Origin: Chitinophagaceae bacterium PMP191F
GTDB taxonomy: Bacteria; Bacteroidota; Bacteroidia; Chitinophagales; Chitinophagaceae
Reading direction: 5' to 3'
Assembly (NCBI GenBank): GCA_001302245.1
Contig: LGYU01000008.1
Coordinates: forward strand, 248,001 to 312,000
Length of the DNA stretch: 64,000 nucleotides
Part shown: positions 8,354-16,903 of the stretch, one piece after another
How positions within the stretch are numbered: the first letter of the stretch is position 1
Layout: each line of letters begins with the position of its first letter
Made by a program: the position numbers and the translations under genes
The notes under the pieces: model-generated
Told to the model about the DNA's origin: nothing
The model's database searches: none
Seen by the model: only the letters and a program-made list of their open reading frames with translations

Positions 8354-11050
8354 ATGCGTTTTGCTTCTTACATGGCTGCTATTATGCTTGCCTGTGTGGC
8401 TATTGCTGCGCAGGCCCAGCATATACAGTATGGAAGCATTAAAGGTACGGTAATAGATTCTTCCACGCACGCTCCGCTTGAATCTGCTTCGGTTTCTGTT
8501 TTTCTGTCATCCGATACTTCGGTAGTTGGCTTTGGACTTACCAACCGCAAGGGTGAATTTATAGTCAAAGATATTCCCCTGGCACAATCCTGCAGTTTTA
8601 CGGTTTCCTACAAAGGATTACAAACTGTACTGCGCAATTTTACTATTCAGCCGAATAAAAAAGAACTGGTGTTTGATACCATTAGTATGGGAAAAGCTTA
8701 TGCAGAACTGGATGAAGTAATGGTTGTAGCACAGAAATCGCCGGTAGTGATCAAAGATGATACAACTGAATTCAACACTTCTGCATTTAAAACCATGCCC
8801 AATGCAGTAACGGAAGACCTGTTGAAACAAATGCCGGGATTTGATATTGACAAGGATGGCAATATTACTTTCAATGGAAAAAAGGTAAGCAAGATAACTG
8901 TGGATGGAAAAGACTTTTTTGGCGGAGATCCTGTTATTGCCCTGAAAAACCTGCCGCGTGAGATCATTGATAAGATCCAGGTAATGGATAATAAAACGAA
9001 GGAGCAGCAACTGACTAAAGTAACAGATGGCAATGAAGACAAAGCGCTGAATATTGTATTGCAGAAAGATAAAAAGAAAGGATGGTTTGGACGTGGCATG
9101 GCAGCGTATGGCACCAATAGCCGTTATGAAGCAGGTACCATGCTCAACTATTTTAATAAGGCAATGCAGATCAGTTTTTTAGGAACTGCCAACAATACCA
9201 GCCGGATGAATTTTTCAAATGGCGGCGGTAGCCTATCCGGAAATACAGGTGGGTCGGGTATTACAGAATCAAGATCATTGGGAGGTAATTTTGCCAATGA
9301 GTGGAATAAAAAACTAAAACTATCTGGTAGCTATTTTTATGGCTATAATAAAAACACCAACGTTACAGGATCACAAAGACAGAACATTCTGCCGGATACT
9401 ACTTTCTTTTACAATGCCAACAACACCAGTACCAATGCCAACGGCAGTCATCGCGTTACATTGAATATTGATTATACCATTGACACCATGACGAATGTGT
9501 TCCTGAATTCAAACCTGAACCTGAATAATGGTAATAATCAGAATACGAATGTAGCAGAGTCAAAAAGCGTTACAGGAAAACACATCAATAACAGCAGTAA
9601 TACCAACACCGGTTTTTCTGACAATAGCACCGGTACTGTGGATTTCTTTATTGGGCGCAGGTTACGGAAAAGAGGCCGCAGTGTATCACTAGGTGTTAAC
9701 TACAACTTCAATAATCAATCGGGAAAGAATGACAATGTGGGCCAGAATACTTTTTTTAGCAATAACGGAGGGCCTGATAGTACGGAGAATATCAACCAGC
9801 GCAGTTTTACATCAGGCAATGGTAACAATATTTCATTGACTGCTACGTATACCGAACCGGTCATCAAAGATCTGTCCGTGAACCTGCGATACAATTACCG
9901 GACTACTACTTCTACCTCCGATAAAAAGACCTATGGGTTTGACCAGGCAACGGGCAATTATGATATTGAAGATACGCTGTACACTAATGCTTTTAAGAAT
10001 ACGACAGCAGCGCATAATCCTTCGATCAATATCTCCTATAACAACAAAAAATTACGGGCGGCAATTGGTGGGGGTGTGCAGTGGTTTACACAGAGCAATT
10101 ATTCTGTTACCAAAGACAGTATGCTGCGTCAGCAAAATATCAACCTAACGCCTTCGGCCAATATAGGTTACCGGTTTAGTAAATCAGGTAATATCAACCT
10201 GTTTTACAATGGGCGTACACAGCAGCCTTCTGTACAGCAGTTGCAACCTGTACCGGATAACTCCAACCCCCTGTACATCCGGCTGGGTAATCCTGATCTG
10301 AAACAATCTTTCTTTCATAGCATTGGCATCAATGCTCAACAATCAAACGGTTTTGCTTACTGGAATGCCAATATCAATATGAATACGGTAAATAACCAGA
10401 TTGTAACAGAAAACTTTTTTGATTCATCTGGCAGGCAGATCAGCAGACCCATTAATATTAATGGCAATTATTTTTTTTCCGGTAATGTCAATTATAGCAA
10501 AACCTGGCGGAAAAAGATCTGGACGCTCCGCCTGAACCTGGGAACCTCCGGCAGTTTTAACAATAGTGTAAATATTACCAATAAAGTACAGAATACCACA
10601 AAGTCGTACAACCTGGCACAAACGATGGGTATAAACTTTACTTATAAAGAGATCCTGATCGTGAATCCGTCTTTTTATATACGCTATAGCAACGCTGATT
10701 ATTCTATACAGCAGTTGCAGGATGCAGAATATATTACCAAAGGCGTATCCCTCATGTTTTCCTGCAACTGGCCCAAACGCCTGTTGATTGAGAATAATAT
10801 CAATTACAATTATAACAGTCGTACTGCTCCCGGAGCACCCAACGGCATTACCATTTGGAATGCTGCGGTAGGATGGTTTCTCTTTCCCAAAAAAGAAGGC
10901 ACTATCCGTCTTACCGTATACGATCTGCTGAAACAGAATGCGGGCATCAACCGCTCCATTACACCCACCTACGTGGAAGACCGCCAGTCGCAGGTATTGC
11001 AGCGGTATTTTATGGTCAGCTTTATCTACAATCTGCGCAAATTCGGCTAA
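8354..11050 (+). CDS. Outer membrane beta-barrel protein with carboxypeptidase-like and TonB-plug domains (paralog 1)
   Basis: 898 residues. A signal peptide (MRFASYMAAIMLACVAIAAQAQ) is followed by a carboxypeptidase-regulatory-like beta-sandwich (about 25-105, GSIKGTVIDSSTHAPLESASV), a TonB-receptor plug-like segment (about 120-225, LDEVMVV to NLPREIIDKIQV), and a long Asn/Ser/aromatic-rich barrel ending YFMVSFIYNLRKFG. This is the OMP_b-brl_3-type family, which resembles TonB-dependent receptors but is not necessarily a SusC, and no SusD partner is adjacent. The cargo is unknown. It is followed 112 bp later by a same-strand paralog with the same domain order and similar plug motifs, indicating tandem duplication. 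Confidence 0.85.
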   Translation: MRFASYMAAIMLACVAIAAQAQHIQYGSIKGTVIDSSTHAPLESASVSVFLSSDTSVVGFGLTNRKGEFIVKDIPLAQSCSFTVSYKGLQTVLRNFTIQPNKKELVFDTISMGKAYAELDEVMVVAQKSPVVIKDDTTEFNTSAFKTMPNAVTEDLLKQMPGFDIDKDGNITFNGKKVSKITVDGKDFFGGDPVIALKNLPREIIDKIQVMDNKTKEQQLTKVTDGNEDKALNIVLQKDKKKGWFGRGMAAYGTNSRYEAGTMLNYFNKAMQISFLGTANNTSRMNFSNGGGSLSGNTGGSGITESRSLGGNFANEWNKKLKLSGSYFYGYNKNTNVTGSQRQNILPDTTFFYNANNTSTNANGSHRVTLNIDYTIDTMTNVFLNSNLNLNNGNNQNTNVAESKSVTGKHINNSSNTNTGFSDNSTGTVDFFIGRRLRKRGRSVSLGVNYNFNNQSGKNDNVGQNTFFSNNGGPDSTENINQRSFTSGNGNNISLTATYTEPVIKDLSVNLRYNYRTTTSTSDKKTYGFDQATGNYDIEDTLYTNAFKNTTAAHNPSINISYNNKKLRAAIGGGVQWFTQSNYSVTKDSMLRQQNINLTPSANIGYRFSKSGNINLFYNGRTQQPSVQQLQPVPDNSNPLYIRLGNPDLKQSFFHSIGINAQQSNGFAYWNANINMNTVNNQIVTENFFDSSGRQISRPININGNYFFSGNVNYSKTWRKKIWTLRLNLGTSGSFNNSVNITNKVQNTTKSYNLAQTMGINFTYKEILIVNPSFYIRYSNADYSIQQLQDAEYITKGVSLMFSCNWPKRLLIENNINYNYNSRTAPGAPNGITIWNAAVGWFLFPKKEGTIRLTVYDLLKQNAGINRSITPTYVEDRQSQVLQRYFMVSFIYNLRKFG

Positions 11051-11117
11051 CGATTTCCTTCCCAGGGCACGGTTTAACAAATTTTTTTCAGGAATCCCTA
11101 AAACTCTTTTTGAAGAA

Positions 11118-11153
11118 TTACGAAAACGTCGTAATGTTACGAAAAATTCGTAG
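11118..11153. promoter_or_regulatory. Cluster of four TTACGA/TCGTAA half-sites before barrel paralog 2
   Basis: Two back-to-back inverted repeats lie 10-45 bases upstream of the ATG at 11163. The first is TTACGA, 5 bases, TCGTAA (11118-11134). The second is TACGAA, AAA, TTCGTA (11138-11152). Four copies of essentially the same half-site within 36 bp look like an operator array, and a shorter version lies before the first paralog. The RNA could also fold into two small hairpins next to the start codon. Confidence 0.5.
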
Positions 11154-11162
11154 AAAAGGCTT

Positions 11163-13946
11163 ATGTTGAAAATTCTATTCCTGCAAATCATGCTGTTATT
11201 GGGTTTCAGTACCATAACCAATGCTCAGGGAAAGGGTGTTATTAAGGGCAAACTGGTAGATTCTGCTACCCGCCAGCCGCTTTCCCTGGCCACTATTACC
11301 GTGTTTCACGCAAAAGATACCACGGTTATCACCTACCGTCTGAGCGACCCGCAAGGGGAATTTAAAGTGCCCGGCTTGCCACTGGATGCAGAATGCAGGG
11401 TATTGGTCACCTTTTCAGGATACCGTGTGTACCGCAAAGAATTTCAGCTTTCCGGCAGCGATCCGCTGGATCTGGGCACTATTGCCCTGCCGGCAGATGC
11501 TTCGGCACTGGAAGAAGTAATTGTAACAGCCGAAAGACCTCCCGTAACTGTGCGCAAGGATACCATTGAGTTCAATGCTGCTGCCTTTAAAACATTGCCC
11601 ACTGCACTGGTAGAAGACCTGCTGAAAAAAATGCCGGGTATGGACATTGACAAGGATGGCAACATTACTTACAATGGCCGCGTGGTGAACAGGATACTGG
11701 TAGACGGAAAAGAGTTTTTTGGCGGTGACCCACGGGTGGCTACCAAAAACCTGCCCAGCAATATTGTTGACAAAGTACAGGTAGTAGATGACAAGGATCA
11801 ACTGAACCAGGATCCTGACATTCCAAAAGGCCAGTTGGGGCAGGTGATCAACCTGAAGTTGAAAAAAAGCATCAAAAAAGGATGGTTTGGAAAAGCTTAT
11901 GCAGGAGCTGGCACGGACAAAAGATATGAAACAGGCGGTATTGTGAATCTTTTTAAAGATACGCTACAGCTTAGTTTGCTGGGGTATACCAATAACATTA
12001 ACAAAGCTGGTTTTGGCCTGAATGATGTGGTATCGATGGGCGGTTTTCAACGTGCGGGTATTAGCAGTCTCAGGATCATGAGCGATGGTGGGGCTGCCAT
12101 TAATGACATTTCATTTGGTGGTACAGGACAAGGGTTACAACGCTCCACAGGTGGCGGTTTTAACCTCAACAACGAGTTTGGCAAAAAAGTAACGGCCAAT
12201 CTGCAGTATTTCTATGGACATATCAACAGTAACCTGCAACAGATTTCCAATACACAACAGTTCCTGGATGATACCACACTGGTGACCCGCAGCATGATAA
12301 AACAAAATGCAGATGATTATAGTCATCGCATAGGCGGCAGTATCCGCTGGAAACCGGATTCACTTACATCGTTTTTGTACCGGCCTTCATTGGCGCTAAC
12401 TGAAAATCAGTCTTCGCGCAATCAGAATACTTTTTCATACAACAACTTTAAACCACAATTGAATGAGAGCGAAAACCTGCAGTCCATTAGGGCCAATGGG
12501 ATTAACTATTCGCATGACCTGTCTTACAACCGGTTGTTTAAAAAGAAGGGCCGTTCATTGTATATCTCCAACACCACTTCTGTCAATTCGGCAAATAATA
12601 AACAGTACAATGATGCCAACAATGTTTTTTATGATGGACAACCTGCATCAACGTTGAACCAGTTGCGCAAAAAAGAGCAAGGTGATTTCAGTACAAAAAT
12701 ATACATCAATTATGCCGATCCACTGAGCAAATCAATCGGGTTACGTTTTTCACAAACAACAGAATACTTTAAAAGTAACGACGACCTGTATACATTTGGA
12801 AAGAACAATGTGCTGGATGATTATTCCATACCGGTTGATTCCCTGTCCAACAACCTGGATCGTTCAGGATGGAGAAATACCTCTACTGCCGGTATACGCT
12901 GGACTATTAAAAAAGTGATCATAAATCCCGCTGTAAACTTTCAGTGGCTAAGTATAGATAATGGGTTTACAAAATATCCCGATGTAAATCAACACTTCTT
13001 CTACGTGTTCCCTTCGTTGTCAATCAACTGGAACCAGTTCAGTATCAGTTACCGCGCATCTGCTACGGAGCCTTCAGCTGCCGATCTGCAACCGGTAGCG
13101 GATAACACCAATCCGCTGTACCTGAAATTGGGTAACCCTGACCTGAAGCCTTCTGTAGGTCACTCTTTCACCGTGAACTATAATAAATATGACACCAAAC
13201 GTAATCTGAATATGGGCGTGTATGTCAATAACACTATTACAAAAGATGGTGTGATCAGGGCTCGTACCGTTGATAACCGTGGTGTACAAACTACTGTTCC
13301 GCTGAACGTTGATGGTGCATGGAATAGTTATATGAATGTAAACCTGAGCAAGCAGTTCAAGTTCAATAAAAACTGGCAGCTTTCCATCCGCTACTATATG
13401 AATGCTACGTATTCAAAGAATATTATACTGGTCAATAACAATCGTAGTGCACAAAAAGGATGGAATGCTGGCCCTTCGCTGCAAGTGGGCTTTAACTGGA
13501 AAGATAAGATCGAGATCAACCAGCGCTATTCTGTGAATTATAATTCCAGCAAATACGACAACCCTGCTTATACCGGCCTGGAAGTAACCACGCATTACTC
13601 CAGTTCAGAACTGGTATTGCGTATGTCCAAACACTGGGTATGGGAAAGTACAGTTGATTACAGGTACAACCCACAGGTGGCGCCTGGTATCAATAAAGCA
13701 AGCGCCCGCTGGAATGCGGCTGTGAACTTCTTGTTCCTCAAAGATGATAAAGGGCAGTTGAAATTATCTGTATACGATCTGTTGAATCAGAACATCAGTG
13801 TATCGCGCAGTGTACGGGAAAACTATATACAGGATAACCAGACCACAGTACTGACAAGATATTTTATGCTTACGTTTACTTACAACATCCGCAATTTCGG
13901 TACCGGCGGCAAGGTAGGTGGCAGGCAATCACTTTTCTCATTCTGA
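11163..13946 (+). CDS. Outer membrane beta-barrel protein with carboxypeptidase-like and TonB-plug domains (paralog 2)
   Basis: 927 residues with a signal peptide ending in AQG, then the same architecture as its upstream neighbour: beta-sandwich (GVIKGKLVDSATRQPLSLATI), plug-like part (LEEVIVTAERPPVTVRKDTIEF; MPGMDIDKDGNITYNG; LVDGKEFFGGDP) and a barrel ending YFMLTFTYNIRNFG plus a short Gly-rich tail. The LNQDPDIPKGQLGQVINLKLKK segment before the barrel differs from the TEEQ-type segment of paralog 1, so the two are diverged rather than a recent copy. Probable role is an outer-membrane channel or receptor of unknown substrate. A hairpin terminator follows at 13984-14017. Confidence 0.85.
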   Translation: MLKILFLQIMLLLGFSTITNAQGKGVIKGKLVDSATRQPLSLATITVFHAKDTTVITYRLSDPQGEFKVPGLPLDAECRVLVTFSGYRVYRKEFQLSGSDPLDLGTIALPADASALEEVIVTAERPPVTVRKDTIEFNAAAFKTLPTALVEDLLKKMPGMDIDKDGNITYNGRVVNRILVDGKEFFGGDPRVATKNLPSNIVDKVQVVDDKDQLNQDPDIPKGQLGQVINLKLKKSIKKGWFGKAYAGAGTDKRYETGGIVNLFKDTLQLSLLGYTNNINKAGFGLNDVVSMGGFQRAGISSLRIMSDGGAAINDISFGGTGQGLQRSTGGGFNLNNEFGKKVTANLQYFYGHINSNLQQISNTQQFLDDTTLVTRSMIKQNADDYSHRIGGSIRWKPDSLTSFLYRPSLALTENQSSRNQNTFSYNNFKPQLNESENLQSIRANGINYSHDLSYNRLFKKKGRSLYISNTTSVNSANNKQYNDANNVFYDGQPASTLNQLRKKEQGDFSTKIYINYADPLSKSIGLRFSQTTEYFKSNDDLYTFGKNNVLDDYSIPVDSLSNNLDRSGWRNTSTAGIRWTIKKVIINPAVNFQWLSIDNGFTKYPDVNQHFFYVFPSLSINWNQFSISYRASATEPSAADLQPVADNTNPLYLKLGNPDLKPSVGHSFTVNYNKYDTKRNLNMGVYVNNTITKDGVIRARTVDNRGVQTTVPLNVDGAWNSYMNVNLSKQFKFNKNWQLSIRYYMNATYSKNIILVNNNRSAQKGWNAGPSLQVGFNWKDKIEINQRYSVNYNSSKYDNPAYTGLEVTTHYSSSELVLRMSKHWVWESTVDYRYNPQVAPGINKASARWNAAVNFLFLKDDKGQLKLSVYDLLNQNISVSRSVRENYIQDNQTTVLTRYFMLTFTYNIRNFGTGGKVGGRQSLFSF

Positions 13947-13983
13947 TGCACGTGCATTTTTCTCATGCAGAGCCTTTAGTCAA

Positions 13984-14017
13984 ACCCGGAGATGTTTTCA
14001 CATTCCGGGTATTTTTT
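13984..14017. terminator. Hairpin terminator between convergent genes
   Basis: ACCCGGA and TCCGGGT form a 7-bp stem around 13 loop bases, followed on the plus strand by ATTTTTTG. It sits just after the barrel gene and before the convergent minus-strand gene at 14019, so it should end the plus-strand transcript. Confidence 0.7.
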
Positions 14018-14018
14018 G

Positions 14019-14846
14019 TCAGAACTTTTCCATTACACCCAGACCAAACAACGCAAAATCGTATTTAACAGGGTCCTTCGGATCCATAACACGGAGGTTG
14101 TTACTTAATTCAAGTGCCGCGGTCCAATCAACGGGTTTACGTTGCAACAGGTTGAAATGTTTGGCCACACGGGCCACATGCAGATCAATGGGACAGATCA
14201 GTTGTGCAGGAGAAATGTTTTTCCAGATACCAAAGTCAACACCTTTATTATCTGAACGTACCATCCAGCGCAGGAACATGCTTAGCCGTTTGCAGGTAGA
14301 ATTTTTTTCCGGCGCTGCAATGTGTTTGCGTGTACGGTTGGGTATATCTTCCAGCGAAAAAAAGTAATGATAAAATCCGTTCAGCCCTTTTTCAATAGTG
14401 GTATCACCTGGCAACATCCATTTGCTGAATGCAGTTTCCAGGCTTGGTTCTGTTGCGTAATGAAAATTGAGGAAAGCAATAAAATACAGCAGGTCTGTGG
14501 TGTTGAATGTACGGTGCTTAAACTGCAATAGCTTTTTAAGATCTTCCGGCGAATGACGCATCACAAATTCGTAGGGCGCCATGTCCATCAGTTGCATCAG
14601 CTCTGTAGCCTTTTTGATGATGATGGTGCGGTTGCCCCATGCAAAGATGGAAGCAAAAAAAGCAGCTATTTCAATATCCTGTTTCTGTTTAAAACGATGG
14701 GGAACACATACAGGATCGTTTTCAATAAAAAAAGGCTGGTTGTATTCTGCTACTTTCCTGTTGAGGAAAGCTGCAAGTTGCTGTGAAGGGAAAGCTGCTT
14801 CACCGGAAACAACCTTCCCTTTATTACCGTGTTTAGCCAATTGCAT
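14019..14846 (-). CDS. TIGR02757/DUF2400 family protein
   Basis: 275 residues from an ATG at 14846; a TTG five codons upstream is also in frame. The sequence matches the conserved DUF2400 pattern I know from Bacteroidota (DPVCVPHRFKQKQDIEIAAFFASIFAWGNR; HRTFNTTDLLYFIAFLN; ICPIDLHVARVAKHFNLL; DPVKYDFALFGLGV). The helical core and the VDxHVARV-like stretch are reminiscent of HhH DNA-glycosylase folds, but no function is established. No signal peptide. The start overlaps the 3' end of the PLP-enzyme gene by 14 bp, implying translational coupling on one transcript. Confidence 0.8.
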   Translation of the reverse strand: MQLAKHGNKGKVVSGEAAFPSQQLAAFLNRKVAEYNQPFFIENDPVCVPHRFKQKQDIEIAAFFASIFAWGNRTIIIKKATELMQLMDMAPYEFVMRHSPEDLKKLLQFKHRTFNTTDLLYFIAFLNFHYATEPSLETAFSKWMLPGDTTIEKGLNGFYHYFFSLEDIPNRTRKHIAAPEKNSTCKRLSMFLRWMVRSDNKGVDFGIWKNISPAQLICPIDLHVARVAKHFNLLQRKPVDWTAALELSNNLRVMDPKDPVKYDFALFGLGVMEKF

Positions 14847-15972
14847 TGTTAAGGTCTTCAATTAGATCATCAGCATCTTCAATGCCAACGCTCAGGCGTA
14901 TAAGCGAATCTGTTAACCCGTTCTTCAGTCTTTCTTCACGGGGAATAGAAGCATGGGTCATCGAAGCAGGATGATTGATCAGCGATTCCACGCCACCCAG
15001 GCTCTCGGCCAGTGCAAATACTTTGGTAGAAGACAGTACCCTGATGGCATTGTCCACACTATCGTCTTTCAGTGTAAAGCTGAGCATGCCGCCAAAACCA
15101 CGCATCTGTTTTTTTGCAACAGCATAACCAGGATGGTCTTCAAAGCCGCACCAGTACACTTGTTTTACTTTGGGATGGTTACGTAAAAAGTGTGCTACTT
15201 TTTCACCGTTTTCACAATGACGCTGCATACGGATGTGCAGGGTTTTGATACCGCGCAATACCAGGAAACAATCCATAGGCCCGGGAACAGCACCGCAGCT
15301 TTTTTGAATGAAGTACAATTGCTCACGTAAAGACTCATCATTCATTATTAAAGCGCCCTGTATCACATCACTATGTCCGCCGAGGTATTTGGTAGCAGAA
15401 TGCAATACAATATCAGCACCCAGGTCAAGTGGATTCTGCAGGTAAGGTGATGCAAATGTATTGTCTACACACAGCAACAGTTTATGTTGTTTGGTAATCG
15501 CTGCAACTGCGGCAATATCAGTAATGTTCATCAACGGGTTGGTAGGCGTTTCTGTCCATACCAGTTTCGTATTGCTGTTGATGTGTGGCAGTATATTGTC
15601 AGCGTCCTGCATATTCACATAATGAAAGCGGATACCGAATTTTTCATACACTTTGGTAAACAAGCGATAAGTGCCACCATACATATCGCTGGCAGCAATC
15701 ACTTCATCTCCAGGCTGTAACAATTTCATTACGGCATCAGTAGCTGCTACACCGCTGCTGAAGGCAAGGCCATAACGGCCATTCTCAATAACAGCCAGTG
15801 CTTCTTCCAGTGCTTTACGTGTAGGGTTTTGTGAGCGGGCATATTCATAGCCTTTGTGTTTACCAGGTGCAGATTGTACATAGGTTGATGTCTGGTAAAT
15901 TGGAGTCATGATAGCTCCTGTACTTGGGTCTGGCTCTGTGCCGGCATGTATAAAACGTGTTGCAAGCTTCAT
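14833..15972 (-). CDS. Cystathionine gamma-synthase/gamma-lyase family PLP enzyme
   Basis: 379 residues of the Cys/Met-metabolism PLP family. Seen: SSGVAATDAVMKLLQPGD, YGGTYRLF, the PLP-lysine motif HSATKYLGGHSD with Lys195, and C-terminal SLGGVESLINHPASMTHA. Family members interconvert cystathionine, homocysteine, cysteine and O-acyl-homoserine; synthase (metB) and lyase (mccB-like) cannot be separated reliably from motifs alone. The length is normal for the family. It lies upstream of and slightly overlaps the DUF2400 gene. A possible minus-strand promoter with correct spacing lies at 16000-16031; no SAM riboswitch was recognised in the leader. Confidence 0.85.
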   Translation of the reverse strand: MKLATRFIHAGTEPDPSTGAIMTPIYQTSTYVQSAPGKHKGYEYARSQNPTRKALEEALAVIENGRYGLAFSSGVAATDAVMKLLQPGDEVIAASDMYGGTYRLFTKVYEKFGIRFHYVNMQDADNILPHINSNTKLVWTETPTNPLMNITDIAAVAAITKQHKLLLCVDNTFASPYLQNPLDLGADIVLHSATKYLGGHSDVIQGALIMNDESLREQLYFIQKSCGAVPGPMDCFLVLRGIKTLHIRMQRHCENGEKVAHFLRNHPKVKQVYWCGFEDHPGYAVAKKQMRGFGGMLSFTLKDDSVDNAIRVLSSTKVFALAESLGGVESLINHPASMTHASIPREERLKNGLTDSLIRLSVGIEDADDLIEDLNNAIG

Positions 15973-15999
15973 AACAATGTTTTACTTGATAAGTTGGTG

Positions 16000-16031
16000 C
16001 AAAGATGCACATTAATAGGCAGATTTTACAA
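16000..16031 (-). promoter_or_regulatory. Possible promoter for the PLP enzyme gene
   Basis: On the minus strand a TTG (16029-16031) is followed after 21 bases by CATCTTTG (16000-16007), close to the Bacteroidota -7 consensus TAnnTTTG with one mismatch. The position, about 28 bases before the ATG, is sensible. The rest of the 443-bp gap up to 16415 holds the opposing promoter at 16328 and otherwise nothing I can identify. Confidence 0.4.
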
Positions 16032-16327
16032 TGTGTAACATAAACCGTTGTAGCAATGTTCGATAATGGAATACATGGCATGATGTGTTCGGTTTTGGTA
16101 CATAAACATACCCGATTACACTACTCATTTTTTATTACAATCAACATGTTTAAAACCATATTTCCAGTTTAACACAAGCTTAACCTTAGCGGTTAATTAT
16201 TATGTAACATTCGTGAAACGCTGTACAGTAAAGGGTTTCGTTGAACAACAATGCAACATTGAATTGTTTCCGATATGCGAAAATATTCGTATTTCTTGTC
16301 TTGTATGCCCCACCTGTACGAAAGTAC

Positions 16328-16359
16328 TTGACTTGTTACGTGCAACAGTTATACATTTG
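16328..16359 (+). promoter_or_regulatory. Bacteroidota-type promoter for PepSY-like gene 1
   Basis: TTG at 16328-16330, 21 intervening bases, then TACATTTG (16352-16359), a full match to TAnnTTTG. Transcription would start near 16366, about 50 bases upstream of the ATG at 16415. Confidence 0.65.
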
Positions 16360-16414
16360 TGTTGTCTTTCTAGTATAGCACATTTAAGTATAGTCATTTT
16401 AAAAACAAAAAGCC

Positions 16415-16852
16415 ATGAAAAAAGTATTTATTATTCTTTGCACAACTGTGCTCTCAATTGCCGCATTTGCCAGAATTGATGAACCTACAGAAAAAGTATT
16501 AAAATCCTTCCACGAAACATTTGGTGGTGCCCAGCAGATCAAATGGGAAGAACATGACAACTATTTTACAGTAAGCTTTGTTAATTCAGGTATCCGTTCA
16601 AAAGTAAACTACGATGCAGAAGGTAATATGATGAGCTCGCTGCGTTATTACAATCCTGAAATTTTACCGCTGAACATTTACAACAAACTGAAAAAAGAGA
16701 ATACAGGTAAAAAACTGTTCGGAGTAACAGAAGTTACTTCCGGTACTGAAGTAACCTACTATGTGAAAGTAGAGTGCGACAAATACTGGGTAACCCTGAA
16801 AGTAGATGCTTCAGGATCAAGCGAAGTAGTAGAAAAGTATAAAAAGGCCTAA
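16415..16852 (+). CDS. Small periplasmic PepSY-like (BLIP-like fold) protein, copy 1
   Basis: 145 residues with a signal peptide (MKKVFIILCTTVLSIAAFA) and a beta-rich body (QIKWEEHDNYFTVSF; VNYDAEGNMMSSLRYY; VTYYVKVECDKYWVTLKV). The repeated pattern of an amphipathic helix followed by a four-strand sheet, and the KW motif near residue 45, match the PepSY-like proteins (DUF2874-type) common in Bacteroidota. Their function is unproven. Two more family members lie at 21272 and 21806. It has its own strong promoter and stands alone between divergent and convergent minus-strand genes, suggesting it is expressed as a single-gene transcript, possibly abundantly. Confidence 0.75.
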   Translation: MKKVFIILCTTVLSIAAFARIDEPTEKVLKSFHETFGGAQQIKWEEHDNYFTVSFVNSGIRSKVNYDAEGNMMSSLRYYNPEILPLNIYNKLKKENTGKKLFGVTEVTSGTEVTYYVKVECDKYWVTLKVDASGSSEVVEKYKKA

Positions 16853-16903
16853 CGTAATGGGTGCAGGTTTGCGTTACCCATGATTGTTAATAGGTAGATT
16901 AAA

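Noticed and set aside
10424-11221. 265-codon minus-strand frame across the end of barrel paralog 1
   Set aside because: It is antisense to a conserved barrel and its translation has no family-like features.
15973-16414. Search for a SAM riboswitch before the PLP enzyme gene
   Set aside because: The leader from the candidate promoter to the ATG is too short (about 25 bases) to hold one.
16853-16903. ATGGGT/ACCCAT stem between convergent genes, considered as a terminator
   Set aside because: Only six pairs with an 11-base loop and no T-tract; too weak to call.
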